The notes beneath the pieces were generated by a model that did not search any database, had not been told where the DNA came from, and saw nothing but the letters and a program-made list of their open reading frames with translations. This document shows, one piece after another, positions 1 through 7,147 of a stretch of DNA of 64,000 bases. This stretch comes from an uncultured Bacteroides sp. (GTDB lineage Bacteria > Bacteroidota > Bacteroidia > Bacteroidales > Bacteroidaceae): the NCBI RefSeq assembly GCF_905207245.1, contig NZ_CAJLKP010000002.1, positions 1 to 64,000 on the forward strand. Reading direction: 5' to 3'. Position 1 is the first letter of the stretch; each line of letters opens with the position of its first letter. Both the position numbers and the translations under genes were made by a program.

Positions 1-49
1 GCACATAAGAAGGAGAACAAAGAAAATATCAAGGAGAGACTTTTTAGTC

Positions 50-175
50 AGCCCCTACCCGTAGGGGGAGGTGGTAGGTAAAACAATAAAATACCTATTA
101 ATAAGAATATTAAGGAATTTCTTTCTCACCTACCACCCCGCCCTTTGGGCACCCCTCCTCCCGGGAGGAGGGGAA
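50..175. repeat. Compound palindromic intergenic element
   Basis: This stretch holds three nested dyads. CCCCTAC at 52-58 pairs with GTAGGGG at 61-67. GGTGGTAGGT at 70-79 pairs with ACCTACCACC at 128-137. A perfect 22-bp palindrome of C-rich then G-rich sequence, centred on CCCGGG, lies at 152-173. No ORF is credible here. The design (several GC-rich dyads after a convergent or terminal gene position) resembles repeated extragenic palindromes of Bacteroides, but copy number cannot be seen from this window. It lies downstream of the sensor kinase that ends at 227 and may also act as its terminator. Confidence 0.6.
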
Positions 176-226
176 TAGAGATAGTCCGTTTGATTCATAA
201 CCGCTACAAACACGAACGGAGCTACT

Positions 227-2554
227 TTATGAAAATATAGAACGGTGTGCATTCATCTTCTCATAAGGCAATGTGAACCAGAAAGTAGAGCCTTTACCCA
301 ACTCCGACTCCACCCCTATCTCACCTTTCAGTTCTTTGACTATATTCTGCGAGATAGCCAGTCCTAAGCCCGTTCCTTGCTTAAACGAATCGAGTTTCAC
401 GAAGCGGTTGAATATAGCTTCTATATTCTCAGGCGGTATACCCGCGCCCGTATCGGCCACGAAGAAGCGTATATAACCCTCTTTCGGCAAATCATACCCT
501 ATAGTAATGCTTCCGGCAGTGGTGAACTTCATAGCATTACTGATAAAGTTATTCATGACCTGGGTAATCCTGCGCTGGTCAGTATACAATAACAATTCGG
601 ACATCGGAGTAACAGTGACCAGCTCAACATGCTTATTGGTTAACCTAATTCGGGTCGCCTGTTCTATTTCAGACAACATCTTGTTGATGTCGATATTGGC
701 ATAAACATATTCCAATGTGCCCGCCTCAATTTTAGACAAGTCCAGAATATCATTGATGAGCTGCAATAAAAGTTCGTTATTCTGTTCAATGATACTGAGA
801 TATTCCACCCTTTCTTCTTCCGAAACATCTGTAGCCAATATACTCGAAAAACCGACTATAGCATTAAGCGGAGTCCGTATCTCATGACTCATATTGGCCA
901 GAAAAGCAGATTTTATACGGTTCGACTCTTCAGCCTCTTCTTTTGCCAGACGCAGTTTACGTTCCATGACTTTCAAATCAGTAATCTCCCAGGCTGTATA
1001 AACAATCCACTTGCGACCGTCAGAGAAGGTGATAAGATTATTATTCTGAAAAGTGAAGCACTCTTCGTTCTTATTGGTAAAAAAGCGTCTTATGCCCGAC
1101 TGGGAATTATTCGTCCTCACCAGTTCTTCATCCTCTTTCCTGATCAGCTTTGCGGCTTCGGGCATGACCTCAAAATCTGTTTTTCCGATTGCCTCCTTAG
1201 CCGGATATTCGAATAGTTCTTCCGCCTTCTTATTCCAGAAAGTATAACGCATATCGTTATCCACGTCTTTCACCTTGGCAGCAATAGGGAGGTTGTCGAG
1301 AATGTTCTCCAACAAATGCAAATGCTTTTCACGCTCTCTTTCGCTCAGAGTTTTTATGCGCCTGTTCATAAAGAAGAATAAGAAGAAAACAACTGCTCCC
1401 CCCAGAACAATCACAACATAAGTCATATTTCTCTGAATGAAGCTGGGCGGAACATCATGAAAAATAGCATCTTGTGGAATGTTTTTCAAAGAACCCCCTT
1501 TATCAAGCAACGTCTGATAATTGAGATGCGTATCGGGTGTACCGGCAATAATTGTCTTCGCCTGATAGGCACCATTATTCTTTAGCACACTCTTTATCTC
1601 GCCGACAACCGCATTTTCTATTTCAGGACTACTGATATAATGTCCGCCTACGAATAGCGAACGACTCTCTGTGTACTGATCGGACAAAGTAAAAACCGGA
1701 TTTTTAGCAGCATCGGAAATATAAGAGTGCATCCTCTCGTCGGGATAGTACCGTTCTGACAAGCTTTGACTGGAGATATTTATCCAGGAACAGTAAATAA
1801 TGCCGGTCTCTTTGCCATACGTACTAAGCTCATGAAGCATTTCTTCCGAATTAGTATAAGGATAGGTAATAAAGCCTAATTCCAGTTCCGGGAAGTATTG
1901 TTGATGAAGTTCCTCAAATTCCTTACGAATCAGGGAACAGACAAACCTGTCATCCGACAATAAAACAATCTTTTTCATTTCGGGAGTGATTTGCTTCATC
2001 AAGTGTACGGTCTCCCGAATATAAACCGGTTTATTTATTGCAGTGATATTATAGCGTTCCTGCATTTCAGGCGTAGTTATAATCTGGTCGGCAGTGATGT
2101 CCTTGCCACCATAATACTTATTTATATCTTCCGGCAGATATGGGGACGAATGACAAATAATGGTAGGCACCCCTTTCCAAATAGTATCAAAAAGCGGTTG
2201 GCACACATACCATCCCGGAATACCTATTATTACAACAGCTTTAGGAGGAATCGGATATTTATTCTTCAGATAACCAGTCTTCCGTTCTATCTCTTCCTGA
2301 TTATGAAGATTCCAAACGGTAAGGGCTTCCGAATATACCTTGAATGAGTCTTCCTGATTGAATGTTTTTTCTACAGCCTCAAGCAAGTCATAGGTCCATT
2401 TCTCGCGGAAAGTAGAGGAACTAATAAAAATTATATAGTCCTGATTTTTTATATCGGCCATCACTCTGGGAGCAAACGAAAGACAAGCGAGAATAGTCAT
2501 CGCAAGTATCCGGAATGTCAAAGGAGGATACAGAAGTATATTCTGATTTGGCAT
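227..2554 (-). CDS. Sensor histidine kinase with periplasmic ABC-binding-protein-like sensor and PAS domain
   Basis: This is a 775-aa membrane sensor kinase. An N-terminal hydrophobic segment (about residues 14-33) is followed by a roughly 350-residue extracytoplasmic region that resembles ABC-transporter substrate-binding proteins of the COG2984 type. A transmembrane helix follows near 383-402, then a PAS domain (about 415-530), a HisKA domain with the phosphoacceptor in NMSHEIRTPLN (His near 556), and a HATPase domain with an intact N box and the G boxes DTGAGIP and GTGLGL. There is no C-terminal receiver, so it is a classical kinase, not a hybrid, and no response regulator gene is adjacent. 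A TAACTTTG -7 element lies on the minus strand at 2606-2613. The ligand is unknown; the binding-protein fold suggests a small solute. Confidence 0.9.
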   Translation of the reverse strand: MPNQNILLYPPLTFRILAMTILACLSFAPRVMADIKNQDYIIFISSSTFREKWTYDLLEAVEKTFNQEDSFKVYSEALTVWNLHNQEEIERKTGYLKNKYPIPPKAVVIIGIPGWYVCQPLFDTIWKGVPTIICHSSPYLPEDINKYYGGKDITADQIITTPEMQERYNITAINKPVYIRETVHLMKQITPEMKKIVLLSDDRFVCSLIRKEFEELHQQYFPELELGFITYPYTNSEEMLHELSTYGKETGIIYCSWINISSQSLSERYYPDERMHSYISDAAKNPVFTLSDQYTESRSLFVGGHYISSPEIENAVVGEIKSVLKNNGAYQAKTIIAGTPDTHLNYQTLLDKGGSLKNIPQDAIFHDVPPSFIQRNMTYVVIVLGGAVVFFLFFFMNRRIKTLSEREREKHLHLLENILDNLPIAAKVKDVDNDMRYTFWNKKAEELFEYPAKEAIGKTDFEVMPEAAKLIRKEDEELVRTNNSQSGIRRFFTNKNEECFTFQNNNLITFSDGRKWIVYTAWEITDLKVMERKLRLAKEEAEESNRIKSAFLANMSHEIRTPLNAIVGFSSILATDVSEEERVEYLSIIEQNNELLLQLINDILDLSKIEAGTLEYVYANIDINKMLSEIEQATRIRLTNKHVELVTVTPMSELLLYTDQRRITQVMNNFISNAMKFTTAGSITIGYDLPKEGYIRFFVADTGAGIPPENIEAIFNRFVKLDSFKQGTGLGLAISQNIVKELKGEIGVESELGKGSTFWFTLPYEKMNAHRSIFS

Positions 2555-2605
2555 AGAGATAAAGATTTAAATATAAAACAGCAAAAGCCTCTCAACTAAT
2601 TGCTG

Positions 2606-2613
2606 CAAAGTTA
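2606..2613 (-). promoter_or_regulatory. Candidate -7 element for the sensor kinase
   Basis: TAACTTTG on the minus strand matches the Bacteroides TAnnTTTG -7 consensus and sits about 50 bp upstream of the kinase start. I see no clear TTTG -33 element at the expected spacing. Confidence 0.45.
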
Positions 2614-2761
2614 GAAAAAAATAAATGCATAAGAAGTTTCAGGTAACAAATTTGCTTTTTACGTTCATCTTTTTGCAATTTATATCCTCTTACGATGCAA
2701 AAGCTGTATTATTTATTCGTTAACCATGCGTATATTTGCACAATACATTTTCCTTTATTGC

Positions 2762-3154
2762 TCATTCTGCAGGGTTTACATCACCTGATTGCAATAACTC
2801 CCGCTCCTTCTTCGTCAGACTCTTGACCACAATGTCATAGGATTTTCGTACCAACTCCTTGATCCAAATATTCGGCACATCTTGATTGAAATAAACACTA
2901 ATCCAATATTTCTTATTCATGTGCCAGCCTGGTTTTATGCCAACATACCTGCTTTGCAATTCACCCGATTCTTCTGGATTGCATTTGATACAACAAAAAT
3001 CAAAGACTTCGATATTTACAAAACAGAACCATTTATCCAACACGTAAAAACACAAAACATCACGACTGTATCTATCAGCCACATTGGGAAATGGCATTTT
3101 TTCATGAACACCTTCAAATGAAAGGCAGTATTCTCTGAAATCCTCAATATTCAT
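2762..3154 (-). CDS. MmcQ/YjbR family protein
   Basis: A protein of about 130 aa. It matches the MmcQ/YjbR family (double-wing DNA-binding-like fold, function unproven) by the N-terminal helix with an EYCLSFEGVHEKMPF-type pattern, the central strands (YVLDKWFCFVNIE), the CNPEESGELQ segment, and the GWHMNKKYWISVYF motif typical of the family. I place the start at the internal Met at 3154 (MNIEDFREY), because most members begin just before the first helix; the upstream alternative at 3163 adds only three residues. It is a single gene between the sensor kinase and tRNA-Leu, on the same strand as both. Confidence 0.85.
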   Translation of the reverse strand: MNIEDFREYCLSFEGVHEKMPFPNVADRYSRDVLCFYVLDKWFCFVNIEVFDFCCIKCNPEESGELQSRYVGIKPGWHMNKKYWISVYFNQDVPNIWIKELVRKSYDIVVKSLTKKERELLQSGDVNPAE

Positions 3155-3259
3155 ATTTCTCAAGCATTAATTCATAAAATCGAATATACCAGCAAATCCA
3201 CAAATTACGAGTAATAAAAAAGAAAAGCGGAGAGAGTTTTTCAACTTTCTCCGCTTCAG

Positions 3260-3343
3260 TACCCAGACCCGGGGTCGAACCGGGATGGAAGTGAATCCAC
3301 TGGTGTTTGAGACCAGCGCGTCTACCGATTCCGCCATCTGGGC
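3260..3343 (-). tRNA. tRNA-Leu (CAA anticodon)
   Basis: An 84-nt class II tRNA read on the minus strand. The acceptor stem GCCCAGA pairs with TCTGGGT, with a G-U at the first pair. The anticodon stem CTGGT/ACCAG encloses loop CTCAAAC, which gives anticodon CAA, decoding UUG. A variable arm follows, and the T arm reads CCCGGTTCGACCCCGGG. No CCA is encoded after the discriminator A, so CCA must be added after transcription. Confidence 0.95.
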
Positions 3344-3367
3344 ATGCTTGATTTCTCAATTGCGGTG

Positions 3368-3397
3368 CAAAGATACGGCTTTTTTCTAAACCTGCAA
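3368..3397 (-). promoter_or_regulatory. Promoter for tRNA-Leu
   Basis: On the minus strand, TTG is followed by 19 bp and TATCTTTG, the Bacteroides -33/-7 arrangement. The -7 element ends about 25 bp before the tRNA 5' end. Confidence 0.75.
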
Positions 3398-3500
3398 TAC
3401 TTTTCCTAAAAAAAGGAGAAAAAAGTCATAAAACTCTCTACAAAGATTCCGTGTTTCCAAAATATAGTGTACTTTAGCAGAAACTTTTAAAACAAACGAT

Positions 3501-4586
3501 ATGACAACAAATAAGAATAACTTCTGCGTTATCATGGGTGGAGGTATCGGTAGCCGATTCTGGCCATTCAGCCGAAAAACGCTCCCAAAACAGTTTCTGG
3601 ACTTCTTTGGTACAGGCAGATCACTGCTCCAACAAACCTTCGACCGCTTCAACAAAGTTATTCCTACAGAGAACATACTTATCGTTACAAACGACCTGTA
3701 CGCTGATCTTGTAAAGGAACAGCTCCCTGAATTGAATCCTGAACAAATACTGCTGGAACCTACACGCAGAAATACTGCTCCGTGTATCGCATGGGCAGCC
3801 TACCATATCCGCGCATTGAACCCGAATGCAAATATTGTGGTAGCTCCGTCCGACCATTTGATTCTGAAAGAAGGCGAATTCCTTGATGCCATCGAAAAAG
3901 GCCTGACGTTTGTATCCCAATCGGAAAAGCTGCTCACCCTCGGAATTAAGCCCAACCGACCCGAAACAGGTTATGGTTATATACAGATAGCCGAACAAAC
4001 CGGAGACAACTTCTATAAAGTGAAAACTTTTACCGAAAAACCGGAACTGGAATTAGCCAAAGTATTCGTAGAAAGCGGAGAGTTTTATTGGAACTCCGGG
4101 CTCTTTATGTGGAACGTGAACTCAGTCATCAAGGCTGTGGAAGCATTGCTTCCCGAACTAGCATCCAAATTAGCCCCGGGCAAGGATATATACGGCACAT
4201 CCTCCGAAAAGGCATTCATTGATGAAAACTTCCCCGCCTGCCCCAATGTTTCCGTTGACTTCGGCATTATGGAAAAAGCAGACAATGTATATGTTTCATT
4301 GGGAGACTTTGGCTGGTCGGACTTAGGCACATGGGGTTCCTTATATGATCTGTCCCCGAAAGACGAAGGAGGAAATGTCACCTTGAAATGCCAGTCATTG
4401 CTATACGAAAGCAAAGATAATATCGTGGTACTCCCACAGAACAAACTCGCTGTCATCGACGGCCTGGAAGGTTATCTCATTGCCGAATCAGACAATGTGC
4501 TACTGATCTGCAAAAAGGACGAAGAGCACTCTATCCGCAAATACGTAAACGATGCCCAGATAAAACTGGGCGAAGATTATATTTAA
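3501..4586 (+). CDS. manC: Mannose-1-phosphate guanylyltransferase
   Basis: The 361-aa enzyme makes GDP-mannose from mannose-1-phosphate and GTP, feeding GDP-fucose, capsule and glycoprotein pathways in the cytoplasm. The nucleotidyltransferase signature is at residues 13-32 (GGGIGSRFWPFSR followed by LPKQF). PSDHLI, the FTEKPE motif and WNSGLFMW follow in the usual order. The length fits the stand-alone GMP form, without the phosphomannose isomerase domain of the bifunctional type. It is monocistronic, followed by a clear terminator at 4635-4671 and convergent with the HIT gene. Confidence 0.93.
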   Translation: MTTNKNNFCVIMGGGIGSRFWPFSRKTLPKQFLDFFGTGRSLLQQTFDRFNKVIPTENILIVTNDLYADLVKEQLPELNPEQILLEPTRRNTAPCIAWAAYHIRALNPNANIVVAPSDHLILKEGEFLDAIEKGLTFVSQSEKLLTLGIKPNRPETGYGYIQIAEQTGDNFYKVKTFTEKPELELAKVFVESGEFYWNSGLFMWNVNSVIKAVEALLPELASKLAPGKDIYGTSSEKAFIDENFPACPNVSVDFGIMEKADNVYVSLGDFGWSDLGTWGSLYDLSPKDEGGNVTLKCQSLLYESKDNIVVLPQNKLAVIDGLEGYLIAESDNVLLICKKDEEHSIRKYVNDAQIKLGEDYI

Positions 4587-4634
4587 CTAAGAAGTGAAAA
4601 TTGAAAGCACACGCTTTCAAACAACGATAAAGAA

Positions 4635-4671
4635 AACGGGAACTGAATCCACTTCAGTCCCCGTTCTTTTT
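4635..4671 (+). terminator. Rho-independent terminator after manC
   Basis: AACGGGAACTGAA at 4635-4647 pairs with TTCAGTCCCCGTT at 4653-4665 (one mismatch), with a 5-nt loop and a following T tract. On the other strand it may also stop HIT-gene transcription. Confidence 0.8.
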
Positions 4672-4695
4672 ATATAAAAGGAAGGAATATTATTA

Positions 4696-5088
4696 TCAAA
4701 GCGCCGTCCGAATCGCTTCAGCAACCGCCTTGAATTCTTCATCAGAAAGTTTCAGCTTCGGATTAGAGAACAACATATCCGATTCTTTCTGCATAGGGAT
4801 AAGATGAATGTGCGCATGAGGCACTTCCAGGCCAATCACCGCTTCACCTACTTTTTTGCAAGGAAAAGCTTTCTCAATGGCGCGCGCCACCTTCTTGGCA
4901 AAAACGTGCATTGCCGCCAAATCTTCGTCATTCAGGTCGAAGATATAATCCACTTCCTGCTTGGGAACGACCAACGTGTGACCTTTCACCAACGGATTGA
5001 TGTCCAGAAATGCAAAGAACTTATCATCCTCTACCACCTTATAGCTTGGTATTTCACCTGCGATAATTCTGCTGAAAATTGTTGCCAT
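4696..5088 (-). CDS. HIT family nucleotide-binding protein
   Basis: A 130-aa histidine-triad protein of the HINT branch, which hydrolyses purine nucleotide phosphoramidates and related substrates in the cytoplasm. The catalytic triad motif is HAHIHLIPM near the C-terminus. The N-terminus, FSRIIAGEIPSYKVVEDD, is typical of the family. I choose the start at 5088 (MATIF); the 12 extra residues of the longer frame run into the terminator-like hairpin behind greA. It is downstream of greA on the same strand with a 53-bp gap. Confidence 0.93.
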   Translation of the reverse strand: MATIFSRIIAGEIPSYKVVEDDKFFAFLDINPLVKGHTLVVPKQEVDYIFDLNDEDLAAMHVFAKKVARAIEKAFPCKKVGEAVIGLEVPHAHIHLIPMQKESDMLFSNPKLKLSDEEFKAVAEAIRTAL

Positions 5089-5107
5089 AGCTTTTATTGT
5101 ATATAAA

Positions 5108-5136
5108 ATAAGGCAAGCCCGCACGCGGACCTGCCT
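5108..5136 (-). terminator. Terminator-like hairpin after greA
   Basis: On the minus strand AAGGCAGG...CCGC pairs with GCGG...TTGCCTT, and a T-rich run follows. It begins just after the greA stop codon at 5142 and separates greA from the HIT gene. Confidence 0.6.
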
Positions 5137-5141
5137 TAAGA

Positions 5142-5606
5142 TTAAATTGATATGTTCATTACTTCAAGGTGAATCATGCCCTGTGGCACTTTGATTTCTG
5201 TTACGTCGCCTACCTTCTTGCCAAGTAAACCTTGTGCAATCGGGGTGTTAACCGAAATTTTACCTTCTTTCAGGTTGGCTTCGCTTTCCGAAACAATGGT
5301 ATAAGTCATCTTCATTCCATTCTTTACGTTCTTCAGTTCCACTTTATTCAATATCTGCACGGAGTCTGTTTTCAGCTTGGACTCATCAATAATCTTGGCA
5401 TCTCCGATAACCATTTTCAATTTATTGATTTTCATCTCAAGCATACCCTGAGCTTCTTTGGCAGCATCATACTCTGCATTCTCCGACAAGTCACCTTTAT
5501 CACGTGCTTCGGCTATTGCAGCCGAAATCTTAGGACGTTCTACCGTCTCCAATTCTTTCAGTTCGGCCATCAATTTCTTGTAGCCTTCTTCTGACATATA
5601 AGCCAT
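5142..5606 (-). CDS. greA: Transcription elongation factor GreA
   Basis: The 154-aa factor rescues backtracked RNA polymerase by stimulating transcript cleavage. The N-terminal coiled coil carries the conserved acidic tip DLSENAEYDAAKEAQ (about residues 40-55), and the C-terminal FKBP-like domain contains NTPIAQGLLGKKVGDV. The length is normal. Its leader holds a hairpin followed by a U-run (5649-5682), suggesting attenuation, and the promoter is at 5704-5734. The HIT gene lies downstream. Confidence 0.96.
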   Translation of the reverse strand: MAYMSEEGYKKLMAELKELETVERPKISAAIAEARDKGDLSENAEYDAAKEAQGMLEMKINKLKMVIGDAKIIDESKLKTDSVQILNKVELKNVKNGMKMTYTIVSESEANLKEGKISVNTPIAQGLLGKKVGDVTEIKVPQGMIHLEVMNISI

Positions 5607-5648
5607 ACTTTTTTCCTCCTTTTTAGTTTCTAAATGGTATTATATAAC

Positions 5649-5682
5649 AAAAAAGAATTCCAACATGGTCAGCATGCTGGAA
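5649..5682 (-). terminator. Attenuator-like terminator in the greA leader
   Basis: Read on the minus strand, the RNA would be UUCCAGCAUG, loop CUGAC, CAUGUUGGAA: a 10-bp stem with one G-U pair. It is followed at once by UUCUUUUUU. It lies between the greA promoter and the greA start, about 45 bp before the ATG, so transcripts could end before the gene. Confidence 0.7.
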
Positions 5683-5703
5683 CCCTCTTCTATTTTTCTT
5701 CTG

Positions 5704-5734
5704 CAAAGATAGCCTTTTAATTAATGCGTGTCAA
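5704..5734 (-). promoter_or_regulatory. greA promoter
   Basis: On the minus strand, TTG is followed by 20 bp and TATCTTTG. The start of transcription is expected just before the leader hairpin. Confidence 0.7.
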
Positions 5735-5789
5735 GCAAAAATTGCTGCTATGTAACATATTTAAATAAAAACTTCTAATTTATAACAAG

Positions 5790-6941
5790 TTACAACAGTG
5801 CTTTCACCGCAGCATCCAGGTCTTTTATAGTCTCTCCGCGAGCACTCAACTCACTATTCCGGTTAATCAGGAACAACGATGGCACTTCTTTAACGTTGTA
5901 CATGGCAGCCACATTAGAGTAAATTCCATTTGCATCCCGCACACAAATCCAAGGCAAATTATCAGCCGTTGTTTTCCAGAAATGTTCGTCTGCATCCAGT
6001 GAAACCTGATAAATCACCAAGCCCTGATCCTTATATTTGGTATACAGGTCGTTCAATAAAAAATTATGAGGGGCGGAAGCTGCACTCTGATAAATGGTAA
6101 AATCCAGCAATACCACTTTACCTTTCAGTTCGCTCAACTTATGGGTATTCCCTTTCATGTCGCGAAGGTTGATGTCAATGATACCCGTTTCTGTAATCGC
6201 TTCTTCCGGCAACTCCAGTACTTTTTGCTGTGGCGTACGGGTATTTTTCATTCCTTTAATCACAATATTATAGAGATTCTTTGAGCGGTCTGCATGCGGA
6301 TAGTAGTTATTCAGGCTGGTTGCCACCGCTGCAAAACATTTGATGTCTTCCTTGCTGTTCAAGGGGTCGAAAATAAGATAGTTATTCAACTTCTGGAACA
6401 GGGCAAAATAAGCTGCGGCAGTGTTGGGAGCCGCAAAAATATACTTTGTTTTCACATCATCTTTATACTCTTTCATCAAGGCAGCCAGTTGTTCTTCAAA
6501 AACATCGGCACCTATCTGATGGGACTGCATTTTCTTAATCAGTTCATTCACCTGGTTCTGCAACTGCACCTGCTTCAATGTCAGTTCCTTGATTTTAGTA
6601 CTGTTTGCCGAGCCTTCCACCGTATAAGCAGTTGCAAAATCAGCATACGGGGCTTTCACCCCTACAGTTTCCGTAGAATCCACTGAGAAGTTGATAACCT
6701 TGTCGTCCACGCGCAGGCGATAAAACTCCGGAGACTCCGGGCGTGTTTGTTTGAAACTGAAAAAACCGTCAGCCTTCAATTTAACAGAATCCAAAGGCAC
6801 AACACCTTCCAAAGCAGCAGCTTCCAGATACAACATCTTGCCGTCGGCACCTGAAACTTCGCCTTCAACTTTGAATTTCGGTTCAGAATTACATGCACTC
6901 AATGCCAAAGCGGCAAGCGCAACAAAACAGATCTTTTTCAT
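5790..6941 (-). CDS. DUF4369/thioredoxin-fold lipoprotein without redox cysteines
   Basis: A 383-aa lipoprotein. The signal peptide ends in the lipobox LSAC; I choose the start at 6941 because it gives this signal peptide directly. An N-terminal DUF4369-type beta domain (about residues 20-110) is followed by a helical linker and a C-terminal AhpC/TSA-TlpA-like thioredoxin fold (about 250-383) with KGKVVLLDF and EVPSLFLINR. Where TlpA-type proteins carry WCxxC, this one reads FTIYQSAASAPHN, so it cannot do thiol-disulfide exchange by the usual route. It may be a binding or scaffold version of the fold. Monocistronic, with its own promoter. Confidence 0.85.
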   Translation of the reverse strand: MKKICFVALAALALSACNSEPKFKVEGEVSGADGKMLYLEAAALEGVVPLDSVKLKADGFFSFKQTRPESPEFYRLRVDDKVINFSVDSTETVGVKAPYADFATAYTVEGSANSTKIKELTLKQVQLQNQVNELIKKMQSHQIGADVFEEQLAALMKEYKDDVKTKYIFAAPNTAAAYFALFQKLNNYLIFDPLNSKEDIKCFAAVATSLNNYYPHADRSKNLYNIVIKGMKNTRTPQQKVLELPEEAITETGIIDINLRDMKGNTHKLSELKGKVVLLDFTIYQSAASAPHNFLLNDLYTKYKDQGLVIYQVSLDADEHFWKTTADNLPWICVRDANGIYSNVAAMYNVKEVPSLFLINRNSELSARGETIKDLDAAVKALL

Positions 6942-6977
6942 ATTTAGCTTCTTAATTTCTATGTTAGAACGAACGTG

Positions 6978-7007
6978 CAAATATAGCTCTTTTCAAGTTT
7001 AGTCAAA
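6978..7007 (-). promoter_or_regulatory. Promoter for the thioredoxin-fold lipoprotein
   Basis: On the minus strand, TTTG is followed by 18 bp and TATATTTG, about 35 bp before the chosen start at 6941. The longer annotated-style start at 6980 would overlap this -7 element, which supports the shorter start. Confidence 0.65.
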
Positions 7008-7080
7008 GCATTTTCATAGCTTCTTCCACCCGGAAACTTAAAAAAATAGTCAATTAGGAACTTTTTCATCTCATTCCCAC

Positions 7081-7109
7081 TTGATTACATGAATTAATAT
7101 GTATCTTTG
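7081..7109 (+). promoter_or_regulatory. pnp promoter
   Basis: TTG at 7081-7083, 18 bp, TATCTTTG at 7102-7109. Transcription from here would start near 7116, which leaves no room for a start at 7118 and supports the ATG at 7148. Confidence 0.7.
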
Positions 7110-7147
7110 CACGAATTTTGAAAGAAAAAATAGATAAAACATTTTTT

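Noticed and set aside
227..2554. Hybrid two-component system (one-protein PUL regulator)
   Set aside because: The protein ends after the ATPase domain; there is no receiver or AraC-type DNA-binding domain, and no SusC/SusD pair is adjacent.
2731..2738. Plus-strand TATATTTG -7-like element
   Set aside because: It faces the 3' end of a convergent gene and has no ORF or visible RNA gene behind it; probably chance.
3144..3359. 71-aa minus-strand ORF over the tRNA
   Set aside because: It is read through tRNA-Leu and has no other support.
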